From assembly GCF_000711885.1 (NCBI RefSeq), contig NZ_JONK01000039.1, forward strand, positions 1 to 35,962: a DNA stretch of 35,962 nt, given 5' to 3'. The notes below the pieces were generated by a model. It did not search any database and was not told where the DNA came from. It saw only the letters and a list, made by a program, of their open reading frames with translations. This DNA is from Chromobacterium haemolyticum DSM 19808. GTDB lineage: Bacteria > Pseudomonadota > Gammaproteobacteria > Burkholderiales > Chromobacteriaceae. Shown here in pieces: positions 27,018 through 34,711 of the stretch (within the stretch, counting starts at the first letter, position 1; the number at the start of each line of letters is the position of its first letter). The position numbers and the translations under genes were made by a program.

Positions 27018-29696
27018 ATGCCCATTACCGGAGCATCCCCTCTACTGACCCGCTCGCTGTCCATGCCGGCGGACGCGTCGCGGCGGCCGGCCACCCCGCT
27101 CTCGGAGCGTTTCAGCGGCGGGCGCAGCAGCGCCGCCACGCCGGCGCGTCGCCACTCGGTGAGCGATCCGGCCAGTTTCAAGGCCCAGCATACCCGCGAC
27201 AGCGTGGCGGCCTTGTTCGCCGCCTCGACGGACGCCAAGGCGCTGGACAAGCTCTACCTGGCTTCGCCCAATGTCTACGCCAAATTGGAAATCGAGGAGT
27301 TCGCCAAGGTTTACGCGCAGCTTAAGCAGCAGCCGGATCTCAGTCCGCAGGACGCAAAGTCCCTGGACGATCTGGCGCAGCAATACACCGCCCGAATCCT
27401 GAAAGACGGCCTGGGCGCCAAATCCGCCTTCGGCCCGTGGACCCAGAGCACCAATAAGCAATACCAGCTGCGCAATCAGCTGGAGCACAAGCTGGCGCTA
27501 TTGGCGCACCAGCATTGCGGCGGCGACACCATGAAGCTGGGCAACGACTTCATGCAGCGCGAGGTCAGCACCTTCATCCTGTCCTATGTCGAAACCCAAC
27601 TGGGGCGTTCACTGGATGCAGCCACCGGCGAGCAAGTGATGGAACTGGTGGACAGTGCGGCGAAGCTGGCCTTCGACGCGCTGCGTCAGAGCCGCGGCGA
27701 GATGCTGGGACTGAGCGGCACGAGCCTGGGACGGCAGGCGCGCGACCTCGACACCGTGGCGATTCTGCCGCAGCTGCTGCGCAGCGTGCTGGCGGGGCTG
27801 GGGCAGGAGACGCCGCCGCGAGCGACGCCGGATCTTCCCGACGCGCCCAAGGGGCCGGACGCTCCCAAGCCCGATCCCTCCGCCGCGCCGGCGGGCGGGC
27901 CCAATATCACCATCAATGTCGGTGGCATCAACATCGATAACAGCGTGAATATCACGGGTAGCGGCAATACCTCGGATAGCGGCAACAGCAGCCGCAGCCA
28001 GCGCCCCGCCCGTGTAGGGCGAGATCCAAACAGGCTGGTGCAACGTTTGAATCTGAAGATGCATCAGCAGCAGCAAGGCGCTCAGCGTGGGTCGGAGAGC
28101 GGCGATGAGCAGACCCGCCGCGCGGCCGCCTCTGGCGATGGCGCAGGGCGTTCGTTCCGCTCCATGGAGACGCAAACGGAGGCAACCGGCGGTCGCGATG
28201 GAACGTCGCGTACGACCGAAGTGCAAACGCCGGTGACGGATCTGGACACCTCGCGCATCACCGTCAGCTCGACGGATGCCGAGCGCGTGGTGATCCCCGC
28301 GGATGCGTCCACGCAGGCTGACGACACCGCCGCCGCTTCCCCGCTGTCTTTCAAGCTTTGGCGCAGCAGTCTCCCCGAGGTGGTGTTGAAGTCCGTCATT
28401 TACCAGTCCGATGCCAACAAGGCGGCCGGCGCGTTGGCGCAGGACATCCGCACCGCCATGCTGCTGGACAGCCGCAGCGAACTGGACCGCGTCCCCCTGG
28501 TACAGGCGCGAGATGCTTTTTTACCCAAGCCCGGCTCAAGCGAGGACGAAAAACTTTATGGTGCGGCCATGTCGGAAACAGCGTGGCAGCATTTGCGGCA
28601 GGGACTGGAACAGCACCCGCAGCAGGCGCAGCTGCGCGGCCAGATCCTGAAAACAGCGCGCTTGACCAGCATCGGCAAGTTCGAGGGCGACAAGGACTGC
28701 GTGATCCGGCGCTTGCTGAACTGGGCGTCCGTCCAGGCGCCGGCGGCCGGCCAAGCGACCACTGGCGCCGGCCAGCGCGTGGAAGGGGCGTTGCGGAGAG
28801 ATCCCTTCAATGTCCAGAATCTGTCCAGCCAGCCGGTAGCCCATGCGGCCACGGCGCAACGCAGCCAGCCGCTGACGGCGCCGACGCGGACGGATACCCC
28901 GCCGGTCCAGGCCGATGGCGGCGTGGAACCGGCGCGCGCAGAACCCAAGGCGATGGATCTGCGCAGGCAAGCCTTCCTGCAAGGGATGCTGAACGGTGCC
29001 ACCGCCGCGCCAGCGGCCCAAGAAGTGGAGCGGCTTCAGTCCGCAAGACCTGATCTGGAAGCGGCGGAGCCGACCACGGAGTATTTCTCGCCGGTGATTA
29101 TGAACGAATCGACGGTCAAAGTGGCCGAGCTGAGGAAGAACAAGGGCTTGGAGCAATTGTCCGTCAACACATCCTTGATGGATGGACTGAGCGGGGCCTC
29201 GAAGCCCGCGGATAGCGTGCCGGCCGAGCTGACCTCGATGCGTTTCCAGCCAGTGACCATGAGCAAGCTAGGTGTCAAAGTGGCCGAGCTGCGTCGGAAC
29301 AAGGCCTTGGATCAGCTGTCCGCCAGCCAGGCCTTGATGGATGGATTGCGCTCAGCCTTGAAGCCTGTGGACGACACTCCGATTGAGACGCAACAGAGCT
29401 GGGGAAGCCTACTGGTTGAAGCCTTGTCGGAAGGCGCTTTGAAGCAACAGGCCGCCCTGCCGGAGACTTTGAGGCAAGCGTTGAGCACGCATCCGCAGCG
29501 CCTGGTATTGGCGGAGTTCGCCCAGCGGTTACGAGACCAGACGAATCTGTGTCCGTCTGTTGCAGGGGGGCCTTATCCCTTGGTGGGGGCTTTGTTGGAG
29601 GGGCTGGGCGTTAGTGCCAAAGCGCCGTCCCGTGTTATCACTACCGTGGATGGCAAGTATTTTGATGTCAGCGGTGTGAAGGGGGCGGCGCAGTGA
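27018..29696 (+). CDS. sipA: Actin-binding effector SipA (CipA), enlarged
   Basis: A secreted effector expected to bind and stabilise host F-actin and promote entry. The N-terminal 270 residues match Salmonella SipA (for example ARILKDGLGAKSAFGPW and GRQARDLDTVAILPQLLRSV). A low-complexity linker follows, with the NITINVGGINIDNS motif typical of the family. The first actin-binding-like domain covers about residues 443-573 (LSFKLWRSSLP...LLNWASVQ). After a Pro/Ala linker there is a half copy (690-735) and a second full copy (743-892) that ends with RVITTVDG, as in Salmonella. The protein is 892 aa against 685 aa in Salmonella, and the excess is explained by the duplication. The ATG has an AAGGAGAA site; the stop overlaps the iacP start. 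Confidence 0.92.
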   Translation: MPITGASPLLTRSLSMPADASRRPATPLSERFSGGRSSAATPARRHSVSDPASFKAQHTRDSVAALFAASTDAKALDKLYLASPNVYAKLEIEEFAKVYAQLKQQPDLSPQDAKSLDDLAQQYTARILKDGLGAKSAFGPWTQSTNKQYQLRNQLEHKLALLAHQHCGGDTMKLGNDFMQREVSTFILSYVETQLGRSLDAATGEQVMELVDSAAKLAFDALRQSRGEMLGLSGTSLGRQARDLDTVAILPQLLRSVLAGLGQETPPRATPDLPDAPKGPDAPKPDPSAAPAGGPNITINVGGINIDNSVNITGSGNTSDSGNSSRSQRPARVGRDPNRLVQRLNLKMHQQQQGAQRGSESGDEQTRRAAASGDGAGRSFRSMETQTEATGGRDGTSRTTEVQTPVTDLDTSRITVSSTDAERVVIPADASTQADDTAAASPLSFKLWRSSLPEVVLKSVIYQSDANKAAGALAQDIRTAMLLDSRSELDRVPLVQARDAFLPKPGSSEDEKLYGAAMSETAWQHLRQGLEQHPQQAQLRGQILKTARLTSIGKFEGDKDCVIRRLLNWASVQAPAAGQATTGAGQRVEGALRRDPFNVQNLSSQPVAHAATAQRSQPLTAPTRTDTPPVQADGGVEPARAEPKAMDLRRQAFLQGMLNGATAAPAAQEVERLQSARPDLEAAEPTTEYFSPVIMNESTVKVAELRKNKGLEQLSVNTSLMDGLSGASKPADSVPAELTSMRFQPVTMSKLGVKVAELRRNKALDQLSASQALMDGLRSALKPVDDTPIETQQSWGSLLVEALSEGALKQQAALPETLRQALSTHPQRLVLAEFAQRLRDQTNLCPSVAGGPYPLVGALLEGLGVSAKAPSRVITTVDGKYFDVSGVKGAAQ
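29091..29366 (+). repeat. Two in-frame repeats with a period of 159 bases inside sipA
   Basis: Both units carry VKVAEL(R)(K/R)NK(G/A)L(E/D)QLS followed by a LMDGL core. The first is anchored at Met695 (29100) and the second at Met748 (29259), so the period is exactly 53 codons. DNA blocks such as GTCAAAGTGGCCGAGCTG and TTGATGGATGGA are shared, indicating a fairly recent duplication. Confidence 0.85.
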
Positions 29697-29989
29697 GCCC
29701 CAAACTTGAGCAACAAGTGGTGGCGGTAATGGCCTGTTGCCTGTCGGTGGAGGAGTCCAAGCTGCAGCCGCAGGCGTTGCTGGTGGATGAGTTGTACGCG
29801 GACTCGATGGAGCTGCTGGACATGGTGTTGCTGTTGAACGACGCGTTCGGCATCGAGATCGGCGTCGACGACATCGTCGACATCAAGACCGTGGCCCATG
29901 TCTGCCAGGTGGTGGAGCGGCAGCTGGCGCGCCGCGTCGCTCAGTCGCCGCTAGGCTCCGCTTGCGGCAGCGCGGCCTCCAGCGCCTGA
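29693..29989 (+). CDS. iacP: Acyl-carrier-like protein IacP
   Basis: A 98-residue acyl carrier protein homologue encoded in SPI-1-type islands; in Salmonella it influences effector secretion and virulence. The phosphopantetheine attachment motif reads ADSMELLDMV, with Ser38 as the modified residue, the same number as in Salmonella. The helical pattern FGIEIGVDDIVDIKTVAHVCQVVE is typical. The start is a GTG overlapping the sipA stop (GTGA), so the two are coupled. The last 49 bases overlap the 3' end of the convergent hybrid kinase gene, which explains the atypical Ser/Ala-rich tail after residue 83. No sicP or sptP follows, unlike in Salmonella. Confidence 0.92.
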   Translation: MSPKLEQQVVAVMACCLSVEESKLQPQALLVDELYADSMELLDMVLLLNDAFGIEIGVDDIVDIKTVAHVCQVVERQLARRVAQSPLGSACGSAASSA

Positions 29990-32304
29990 AGCAGATCCCG
30001 CAGCCGGGCGGAGTCCGGCTGCGGCAGGCGCAGCGCGGTTTGCATTTCCGCCGCCAGGGCGGGCAAGCGCGGTAGGCCGGCGCTGAGGGCCACCCCGTGC
30101 AGGCGGTGCGCGTAGTGTTCCGCCTGCGCCCAGTCCCGCGCCTGCAAGGCCTGGCGCAGCGCGGCGGTGTCGGCGTCGCAGCTTTGGCTTAGCAATTGCG
30201 TCAGCTCGCCGTCGGGCGGGGCCGGCGCGGCGGGCTGCGGGCCGGGGCGGTGGTCCAGCCACAGCGTCATGATCTGTTCCAGCTGGGCCAGCCGCAGCGG
30301 CTTCGTCAGGCAGCTGTCTATGCCGCTGTCCAGACACCGCTGCTGGTGTTCTATGCCGGTGGTGGCCGAGATGGCGATGATGGGCAGATAGGGCTGCCAC
30401 TGCAGCGCCGGGTGGCGGCGCAGCCGCAGCGCCAGTTGATAGCCGCTGATGCCGGGCAGGTTGCAGTCCAGCAGCGCCATCGCAAAGCGCTGGCCCTGAT
30501 CCAGCAAGGCCAGCGCGGCGGCGCCGTTGTCCGCCGTCACCGCGCGGTAGCCCAGCTGCAACAACTGCTGGGCGATGATGAAACGGTTGGCCGGCTGGTC
30601 CTCCACCACCAGGATGGGGTCGCAGGCTTCCTTGAGCGCCGCCGGCGCGCTGACGGCGTCCGGCTCTGCGTCCGCGACGGCTTCTGCCGGCGCATGGCGC
30701 ACCGGCAGCCACAGCGTGACCGTGGTACCGAGCTCCGGCTGGCTGTCCAACGCGATGCGGCCGGACATCAACTCAACCAGTTGCCGGCAAATCAGCAAGC
30801 CCAGCCCGGTGCCTCCGTAACGCTGCTGGGTGTTGTCCGCCTGCGCGTATTCTTGAAACAAGCGGGCCTGCTGTTCCGGCGCGATGCCGATGCCGGTGTC
30901 GCTGACCTGGATGCACAGCAGCGCCCGTTCCTTTTCTATTTCCTGTAGTTCCAGCCGCAGGCTCACCTCGCCCTGACGCGTGAACTTGACCGCGTTGCTG
31001 AGCAGATTGCTCAGAATCTGGCGCAGGCGCACCGGGTCCACCACTAGCAGGCGGCCGCACAGGCCCAACATTTTCAGCTCTAGCTCCAGCCCCTTCTTTT
31101 CCGCGCAGGCGCGATAGATCGCCGCCACGCCGCTGGCCAGCGCCGCCGCGTCGGTGGCCAGCGGCTCCAGGCGCAGCCGCCGGGCGTTGAGCTTGGACAC
31201 GTCCAGCACATTGTCCAACAGCTCCAGTAAATTCACCGCCGAGGCGTTGGCCAGCGCCGCCAGCTCGCGTTCGCGCGGCGGAAGTTCTGCCTGGCGCAGC
31301 AGCTCCACCGAGGCCAGCACCGCGTTCATCGGCGTGCGGATTTCATGGCTCATTACCGCCAGAAAGGTGGATTTCTCCGCCTCGCTGCGTTGGGCGGCGC
31401 GGCGGGCGGTGTGGGCGCGCTGAGCGAACACCAACAGCAAGAGCAGGACTAGGCCGACGCCGGCCAGCTCCAGCGCGTAGTAGCGGGCGATGGAGTGCCA
31501 GGAGGGCGCGCCGTAATCGGTGGTTTGCAACCAGTCTTCCAGCATGTGCTCGGTGTCGTCCGCGGTTAGCTGCGCCAGCGAATTATTGATGATGGACAGC
31601 AGCTGCGGGTGGTCCTTGTTAACGGCCATCGACACCAGTCTGGGCATTTCGCTGACGCTGCCGGCAATGCGCAGCGAGCCGTAATAGCGGCGGCGGATCA
31701 TGGACTGCATTACCGCGTCCAGCCCCACCGCGGCGTAGGCCTTGCCGTCCGCCACCGCGTCCAGCGCCGCCAGCGGCGTGGGCGTGGCCACAATGTTCAC
31801 GGCGGGAAAATTCTCGCGCAGGAAGTATTCGTAAGGGTCGCCGCTTTCCACCGCGATGGTCTTGTTGGACAGCTTGGTGGTGCTGAACACGATGGGCTTG
31901 TCCGGCTGGGTGACCAGCACGGTGCTGCCGGAAAAATAAGGATCGCTGAAGCGTATGCGCCGTCCCGCTTCCGGCGGGATCAAGCCGGAGGACAGCGCGG
32001 TGAGCAGATCGATGCGGCCGCTCAGCATCATGTCCACCGCTTGCTGGCGGTTGGCCACCGGCACCAGCTCGAAGCGCAGGCCGCTGATATCGGAAATGCG
32101 GCTCAGATAAGCCTGGGTCAGGCCGCGGTGCTTGCCGTCCTCCAGGTATTCGATAGGCCAGCCGTGAGGGTCTATCGCGTAACGCACCACCGGGTGCTTG
32201 GCCAGCCAGGCGCGCTCCGCCTTATTGAGCCCGGCGCGGCAGAAGCCGGCGGGTAAGCAGAACGCCAACAGCAGACAGGAGAAGAGCAAGAGGCGCGCGC
32301 GCAT
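29941..32304 (-). CDS. Hybrid sensor kinase with periplasmic solute-binding domain (787 aa)
   Basis: A BvgS/EvgS-like phosphorelay kinase. A signal peptide (about residues 1-25) is followed by one periplasmic SBP_bac_3-type domain (about 34-255, for example SGLIPPEAGRRIRFSDPYF). One membrane helix lies near 275-292 (LAGVGLVLLLLLVF). The HisKA motif SHEIRTPMN has His320, and the ATPase motifs include LLSNAVKF, DTGIGIAPE and GGTGLGL. A receiver domain with Asp613 (LLDCNLPG) and a C-terminal Hpt domain with His733 (AHRLHG) complete the relay. Classical BvgS has two sensor domains and a PAS domain; here there is one sensor domain and no clear PAS. It starts four bases after the regulator gene and ends inside iacP. 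The ligand is unknown. A role in controlling the T3SS is suggested only by its position. Confidence 0.92.
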   Translation of the reverse strand: MRARLLLFSCLLLAFCLPAGFCRAGLNKAERAWLAKHPVVRYAIDPHGWPIEYLEDGKHRGLTQAYLSRISDISGLRFELVPVANRQQAVDMMLSGRIDLLTALSSGLIPPEAGRRIRFSDPYFSGSTVLVTQPDKPIVFSTTKLSNKTIAVESGDPYEYFLRENFPAVNIVATPTPLAALDAVADGKAYAAVGLDAVMQSMIRRRYYGSLRIAGSVSEMPRLVSMAVNKDHPQLLSIINNSLAQLTADDTEHMLEDWLQTTDYGAPSWHSIARYYALELAGVGLVLLLLLVFAQRAHTARRAAQRSEAEKSTFLAVMSHEIRTPMNAVLASVELLRQAELPPRERELAALANASAVNLLELLDNVLDVSKLNARRLRLEPLATDAAALASGVAAIYRACAEKKGLELELKMLGLCGRLLVVDPVRLRQILSNLLSNAVKFTRQGEVSLRLELQEIEKERALLCIQVSDTGIGIAPEQQARLFQEYAQADNTQQRYGGTGLGLLICRQLVELMSGRIALDSQPELGTTVTLWLPVRHAPAEAVADAEPDAVSAPAALKEACDPILVVEDQPANRFIIAQQLLQLGYRAVTADNGAAALALLDQGQRFAMALLDCNLPGISGYQLALRLRRHPALQWQPYLPIIAISATTGIEHQQRCLDSGIDSCLTKPLRLAQLEQIMTLWLDHRPGPQPAAPAPPDGELTQLLSQSCDADTAALRQALQARDWAQAEHYAHRLHGVALSAGLPRLPALAAEMQTALRLPQPDSARLRDLLQALEAALPQAEPSGD

Positions 32305-32308
32305 GGCT

Positions 32309-33001
32309 TTAGTGGCTGGCCAGCCGGCTTTGCAGTTTGAACAGTTCGTTGTCGCTGCGCAGGCCCAGCTTTTTCAGCGCCGATTGCTTCTGGTTGCTGA
32401 TGGTTTTGATGCTGCGGGAGAACTTGACGGCGATGTCGCTGACCGTCATGCCGTCCAGACAGCAGCGCAGCACCTCGCGCTCGCGCGGGGACAGTTCCGG
32501 GTGATCCAGCAGGCTGCGCAGCATGGCTTTCTGCGGCGCCGGCAGGTTGGCGCAGCTCTCGTCCAGCGCGGCGCTCATGTCCGGGCTCAGATAGCCGTGG
32601 CCGTCGGCCAGCAGGCGGATGGCCGCCACTAGCTCGTCCAGGCTCTGTTCCTTGCCGATGAAACCGTGCGCGCCGCAGCGCAGCGCCAGCGCCACCGTGG
32701 CCGGGGTGTAATAGGCCGACATCACCAGGATGCGCACTCGGGCGAAGCGCCGGCGCAGCCCGCGGATCAGGCTGAAGCCGTCGATGTCGCCGGGGCTGAG
32801 CGCGTAGTCGGTGACCACGACGTCGACGCCGTCGTGCTGTTTCAGATGCTGGATCAGCGGCGCGCTGCTGGTGAACTGTCCAGCCACGTTCAGGTCGGTT
32901 TCATTGGCCAGGCGGCCGGCCAGGCTGTTCAGCACCATCAGGTGATCATCCAGCAACGTGATCTGTATCGGCTGGCTCCGCAATGATTTGGCATCAGGCA
33001 T
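32309..33001 (-). CDS. RcsB-like response regulator (230 aa)
   Basis: The partner of the downstream hybrid kinase in a two-gene operon. The receiver domain has the LLDDH acidic pair near residue 15 and the phosphoacceptor Asp65 in VVVTDYALSPGDIDG. The C-terminal LuxR-type helix-turn-helix reads LSPREREVLRCCLDGMTVSDIA followed by SRSIKTISNQKQSALKKLG, which closely resembles RcsB. The start is set at the ATG at 33001, with a modest GGGA site; a longer frame upstream has no support. Enterobacterial RcsB affects SPI-1, so a link to the adjacent island is plausible but not shown. Confidence 0.9.
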   Translation of the reverse strand: MPDAKSLRSQPIQITLLDDHLMVLNSLAGRLANETDLNVAGQFTSSAPLIQHLKQHDGVDVVVTDYALSPGDIDGFSLIRGLRRRFARVRILVMSAYYTPATVALALRCGAHGFIGKEQSLDELVAAIRLLADGHGYLSPDMSAALDESCANLPAPQKAMLRSLLDHPELSPREREVLRCCLDGMTVSDIAVKFSRSIKTISNQKQSALKKLGLRSDNELFKLQSRLASH

Positions 33002-33433
33002 ATGAGTATCCCAACAGATGGCGGCGCGGCTGCGCCTTGCGCCATGGTTATGTCTCTGAACCTGTGTACTCTGTTGCGCGGGCGGCGGCTCCGGTTTCGC
33101 TCCGGCATCAGGCTTGGTATAGGCCATTACGCAAAGGTTTGGCGGCTTGGAACGCGTGCGCCGCGGGTCTGGCCGGTTGAGGAAACTGAGGGTGGAATGG
33201 CGGGACGGGCCAGGCGCTGCGGCGCGGCCGTCGTTGCCTGCGGCGGGGCCGGAGGCGAAGGCGTGCGCATTCGTGATCTCGTTCCCCGGATTGTTAAAGA
33301 CGGCCAGCAGGCCATTATTCCGTGCCCGCTGCGCCTTGTGAAGCGATTTCGATGCATGCCGGCGGCGTTTAGCGCGCCGGCATGGAGTCGGCGGCGAGAG
33401 CCGCCGCCGGAGTGAGGGGGGATGCGCTGATTA
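33002..33433. promoter_or_regulatory. Upstream region of the regulator-kinase operon, no gene
   Basis: This 432-base stretch has no credible gene. It should contain the promoter of the - strand two-component operon, though I cannot assign boxes. Two hairpins near 33355-33406 are listed separately. Together with the adjoining MITE it makes up the 572-base gap between the regulator start and the dehydrogenase stop. Confidence 0.5.
33355..33406. repeat. Two adjacent hairpins
   Basis: CATGCCGGCG (33355-33364) pairs perfectly with CGCCGGCATG (33375-33384) over a 10-base loop. Four bases later CGGCGGC (33389-33395) pairs with GCCGCCG (33400-33406) over a GAGA tetraloop. No T-tract follows on either strand. 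Confidence 0.65.
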
Positions 33434-33573
33434 GAACGTGTTCACGATCTCGCGAGCTAAGGCGAGACAAGGCGAAAACCGCTGAGAAAGCGGAATGGTC
33501 GAGTGGTACATGAGCATTTCGAAGCGGTTTTTAACGCGGTATCACCGAAGCGCAGCAGACTTTGAACAGGTTC
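33434..33573. mobile_element. 140-base MITE with imperfect terminal inverted repeats
   Basis: The ends are GAACGTGTTCACGATCT (33434-33450) and, as reverse complement of 33557-33573, GAACCTGTTCAAAGTCT; 13 of 17 positions match. A direct TTA flanks both ends (33431-33433 and 33574-33576), consistent with a 3-bp target duplication. The inside is non-coding, with a palindromic AAAACCGCT/AGCGGTTTT pair (33475-33483 and 33523-33531). The end sequence and TNA-type duplication suggest mobilisation by an IS5-family (IS1031-like) transposase, from memory. The right TTA is the stop codon of the dehydrogenase gene. Confidence 0.75.
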
Positions 33574-34587
33574 TTAGAAACCCGAGAGCACGATCTTGCC
33601 CTTGGCCCGGTTGCTCTCCAGCAAGGCGTGGGCGCGCTTCAGGTTGGCGGCGTCGATGCGGCCGAAGCGCTCGGCCACCGTGCTGCGGATCAGGCTGGCG
33701 TCCACCAGCTCGGCCAGCCGGTTCAAGAGCAGATGTTGTTGAATCTGGTCGTCGGTGCCAAACAGCGAACGGGTGTACATGAACTCCCAATGCAGCGACA
33801 CGCTCTTGCGCTTCAGCTCGCGCACGTCCAGCGCCGTCGGGTCGTCAATCAGCGCCAGCTTGCCTTGCGGCGCGATGGCGGCGGCGATCTCCTTGAAGTG
33901 GGCGTCTGTCTGATTCAGGCTGGCCACGTAATCCACCTGGGCATAACCGATGCGCTTGAGCTCCTCGCTCAGCGGGAGACGGTGGTCGATCACATGGTGA
34001 GCGCCCAGCTCTTTGACCCAAGCCTGGGTTTCCGGCCGCGAGGCGGTGCCGATCACGGTCAGACCGGTCAACTGGCGAGCCAACTGAACCAGGATGGAGC
34101 CGACGCCGCCGGCCGCGCCCACCACCAGCAAACTCCGGCCGCTGGGCGCGCGGTTGTCCAGCACTTGCAGCCGGTCGAACAACAGCTCCCAGGCGGTGAT
34201 GGCGGTCAGCGGCAAGGCGGCGGCCTGCTCGAAGTCCAGGCTGTGGGGCATGCGACCGACGATGCGCTCGTCCACCGCGTGTAGCTCGCTGTTGGCGCCG
34301 GGACGGTGCAGCGCGCCGGCGTACCATACCTTGTCGCCGGGTTGGAACAGGCTGACCTTGCCGCCCACCGAGCGCACCACGCCGGCGGCATCCCAGCCCA
34401 GCACCTTGGCTTGGCCGGCCTCCGGCGCCGCGCCGGCGCGGACCTTGGCGTCCACCGGATTGACCGAGATGGCCTTAACCTCCACCAGCAGATCATGCTC
34501 ACCGATGACGGGCTCGGGCAACTGCACGTCCCGCAGTGATTCCGGATGCTCGATAGGCAGGTTCTGGTAATAAGCGACGGCTTTCAT
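33574..34587 (-). CDS. Zinc-type alcohol dehydrogenase-like oxidoreductase (quinone reductase group)
   Basis: A 337-residue medium-chain reductase of the NADPH:quinone-oxidoreductase type. The N-terminal GroES-like domain includes ISVNPVDAKVRAG and VLGWDAAGVV. The nucleotide-binding domain shows VVGAAGGVGSILVQLARQL and VIGTASRPETQAWVKELGAHHVIDH. The catalytic-zinc Cys is not seen, so zinc is probably not used despite the family name. The start is the ATG at 34587, with GGAG nine bases upstream; an upstream ATG at 34602 has no site. The length matches the family exactly, ending NRAKGKIVLSGF, so the MITE inserted at the stop has not shortened it. It is divergent from a LysR gene that may regulate it. 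Confidence 0.9.
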   Translation of the reverse strand: MKAVAYYQNLPIEHPESLRDVQLPEPVIGEHDLLVEVKAISVNPVDAKVRAGAAPEAGQAKVLGWDAAGVVRSVGGKVSLFQPGDKVWYAGALHRPGANSELHAVDERIVGRMPHSLDFEQAAALPLTAITAWELLFDRLQVLDNRAPSGRSLLVVGAAGGVGSILVQLARQLTGLTVIGTASRPETQAWVKELGAHHVIDHRLPLSEELKRIGYAQVDYVASLNQTDAHFKEIAAAIAPQGKLALIDDPTALDVRELKRKSVSLHWEFMYTRSLFGTDDQIQQHLLLNRLAELVDASLIRSTVAERFGRIDAANLKRAHALLESNRAKGKIVLSGF

Positions 34588-34711
34588 ATTCGTATTCTCC
34601 ATAGTGCGGGGGCCGATAGGGCCCAGTGTTGATGGAGTGGATGTTATTCCTGTTTTTACGGGCGAAAAGCCGGCTAAAATTCGATTCAGTTTCAAAAAAA
34701 TTTTGATAATC
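34588..34711. promoter_or_regulatory. Divergent promoter region, dehydrogenase / LysR
   Basis: The 124-base gap between the two divergent genes is AT-rich near the LysR start (about 34660-34710), in contrast to its surroundings. This is the usual arrangement for a LysR regulator and its target. No operator was assigned. Confidence 0.55.
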
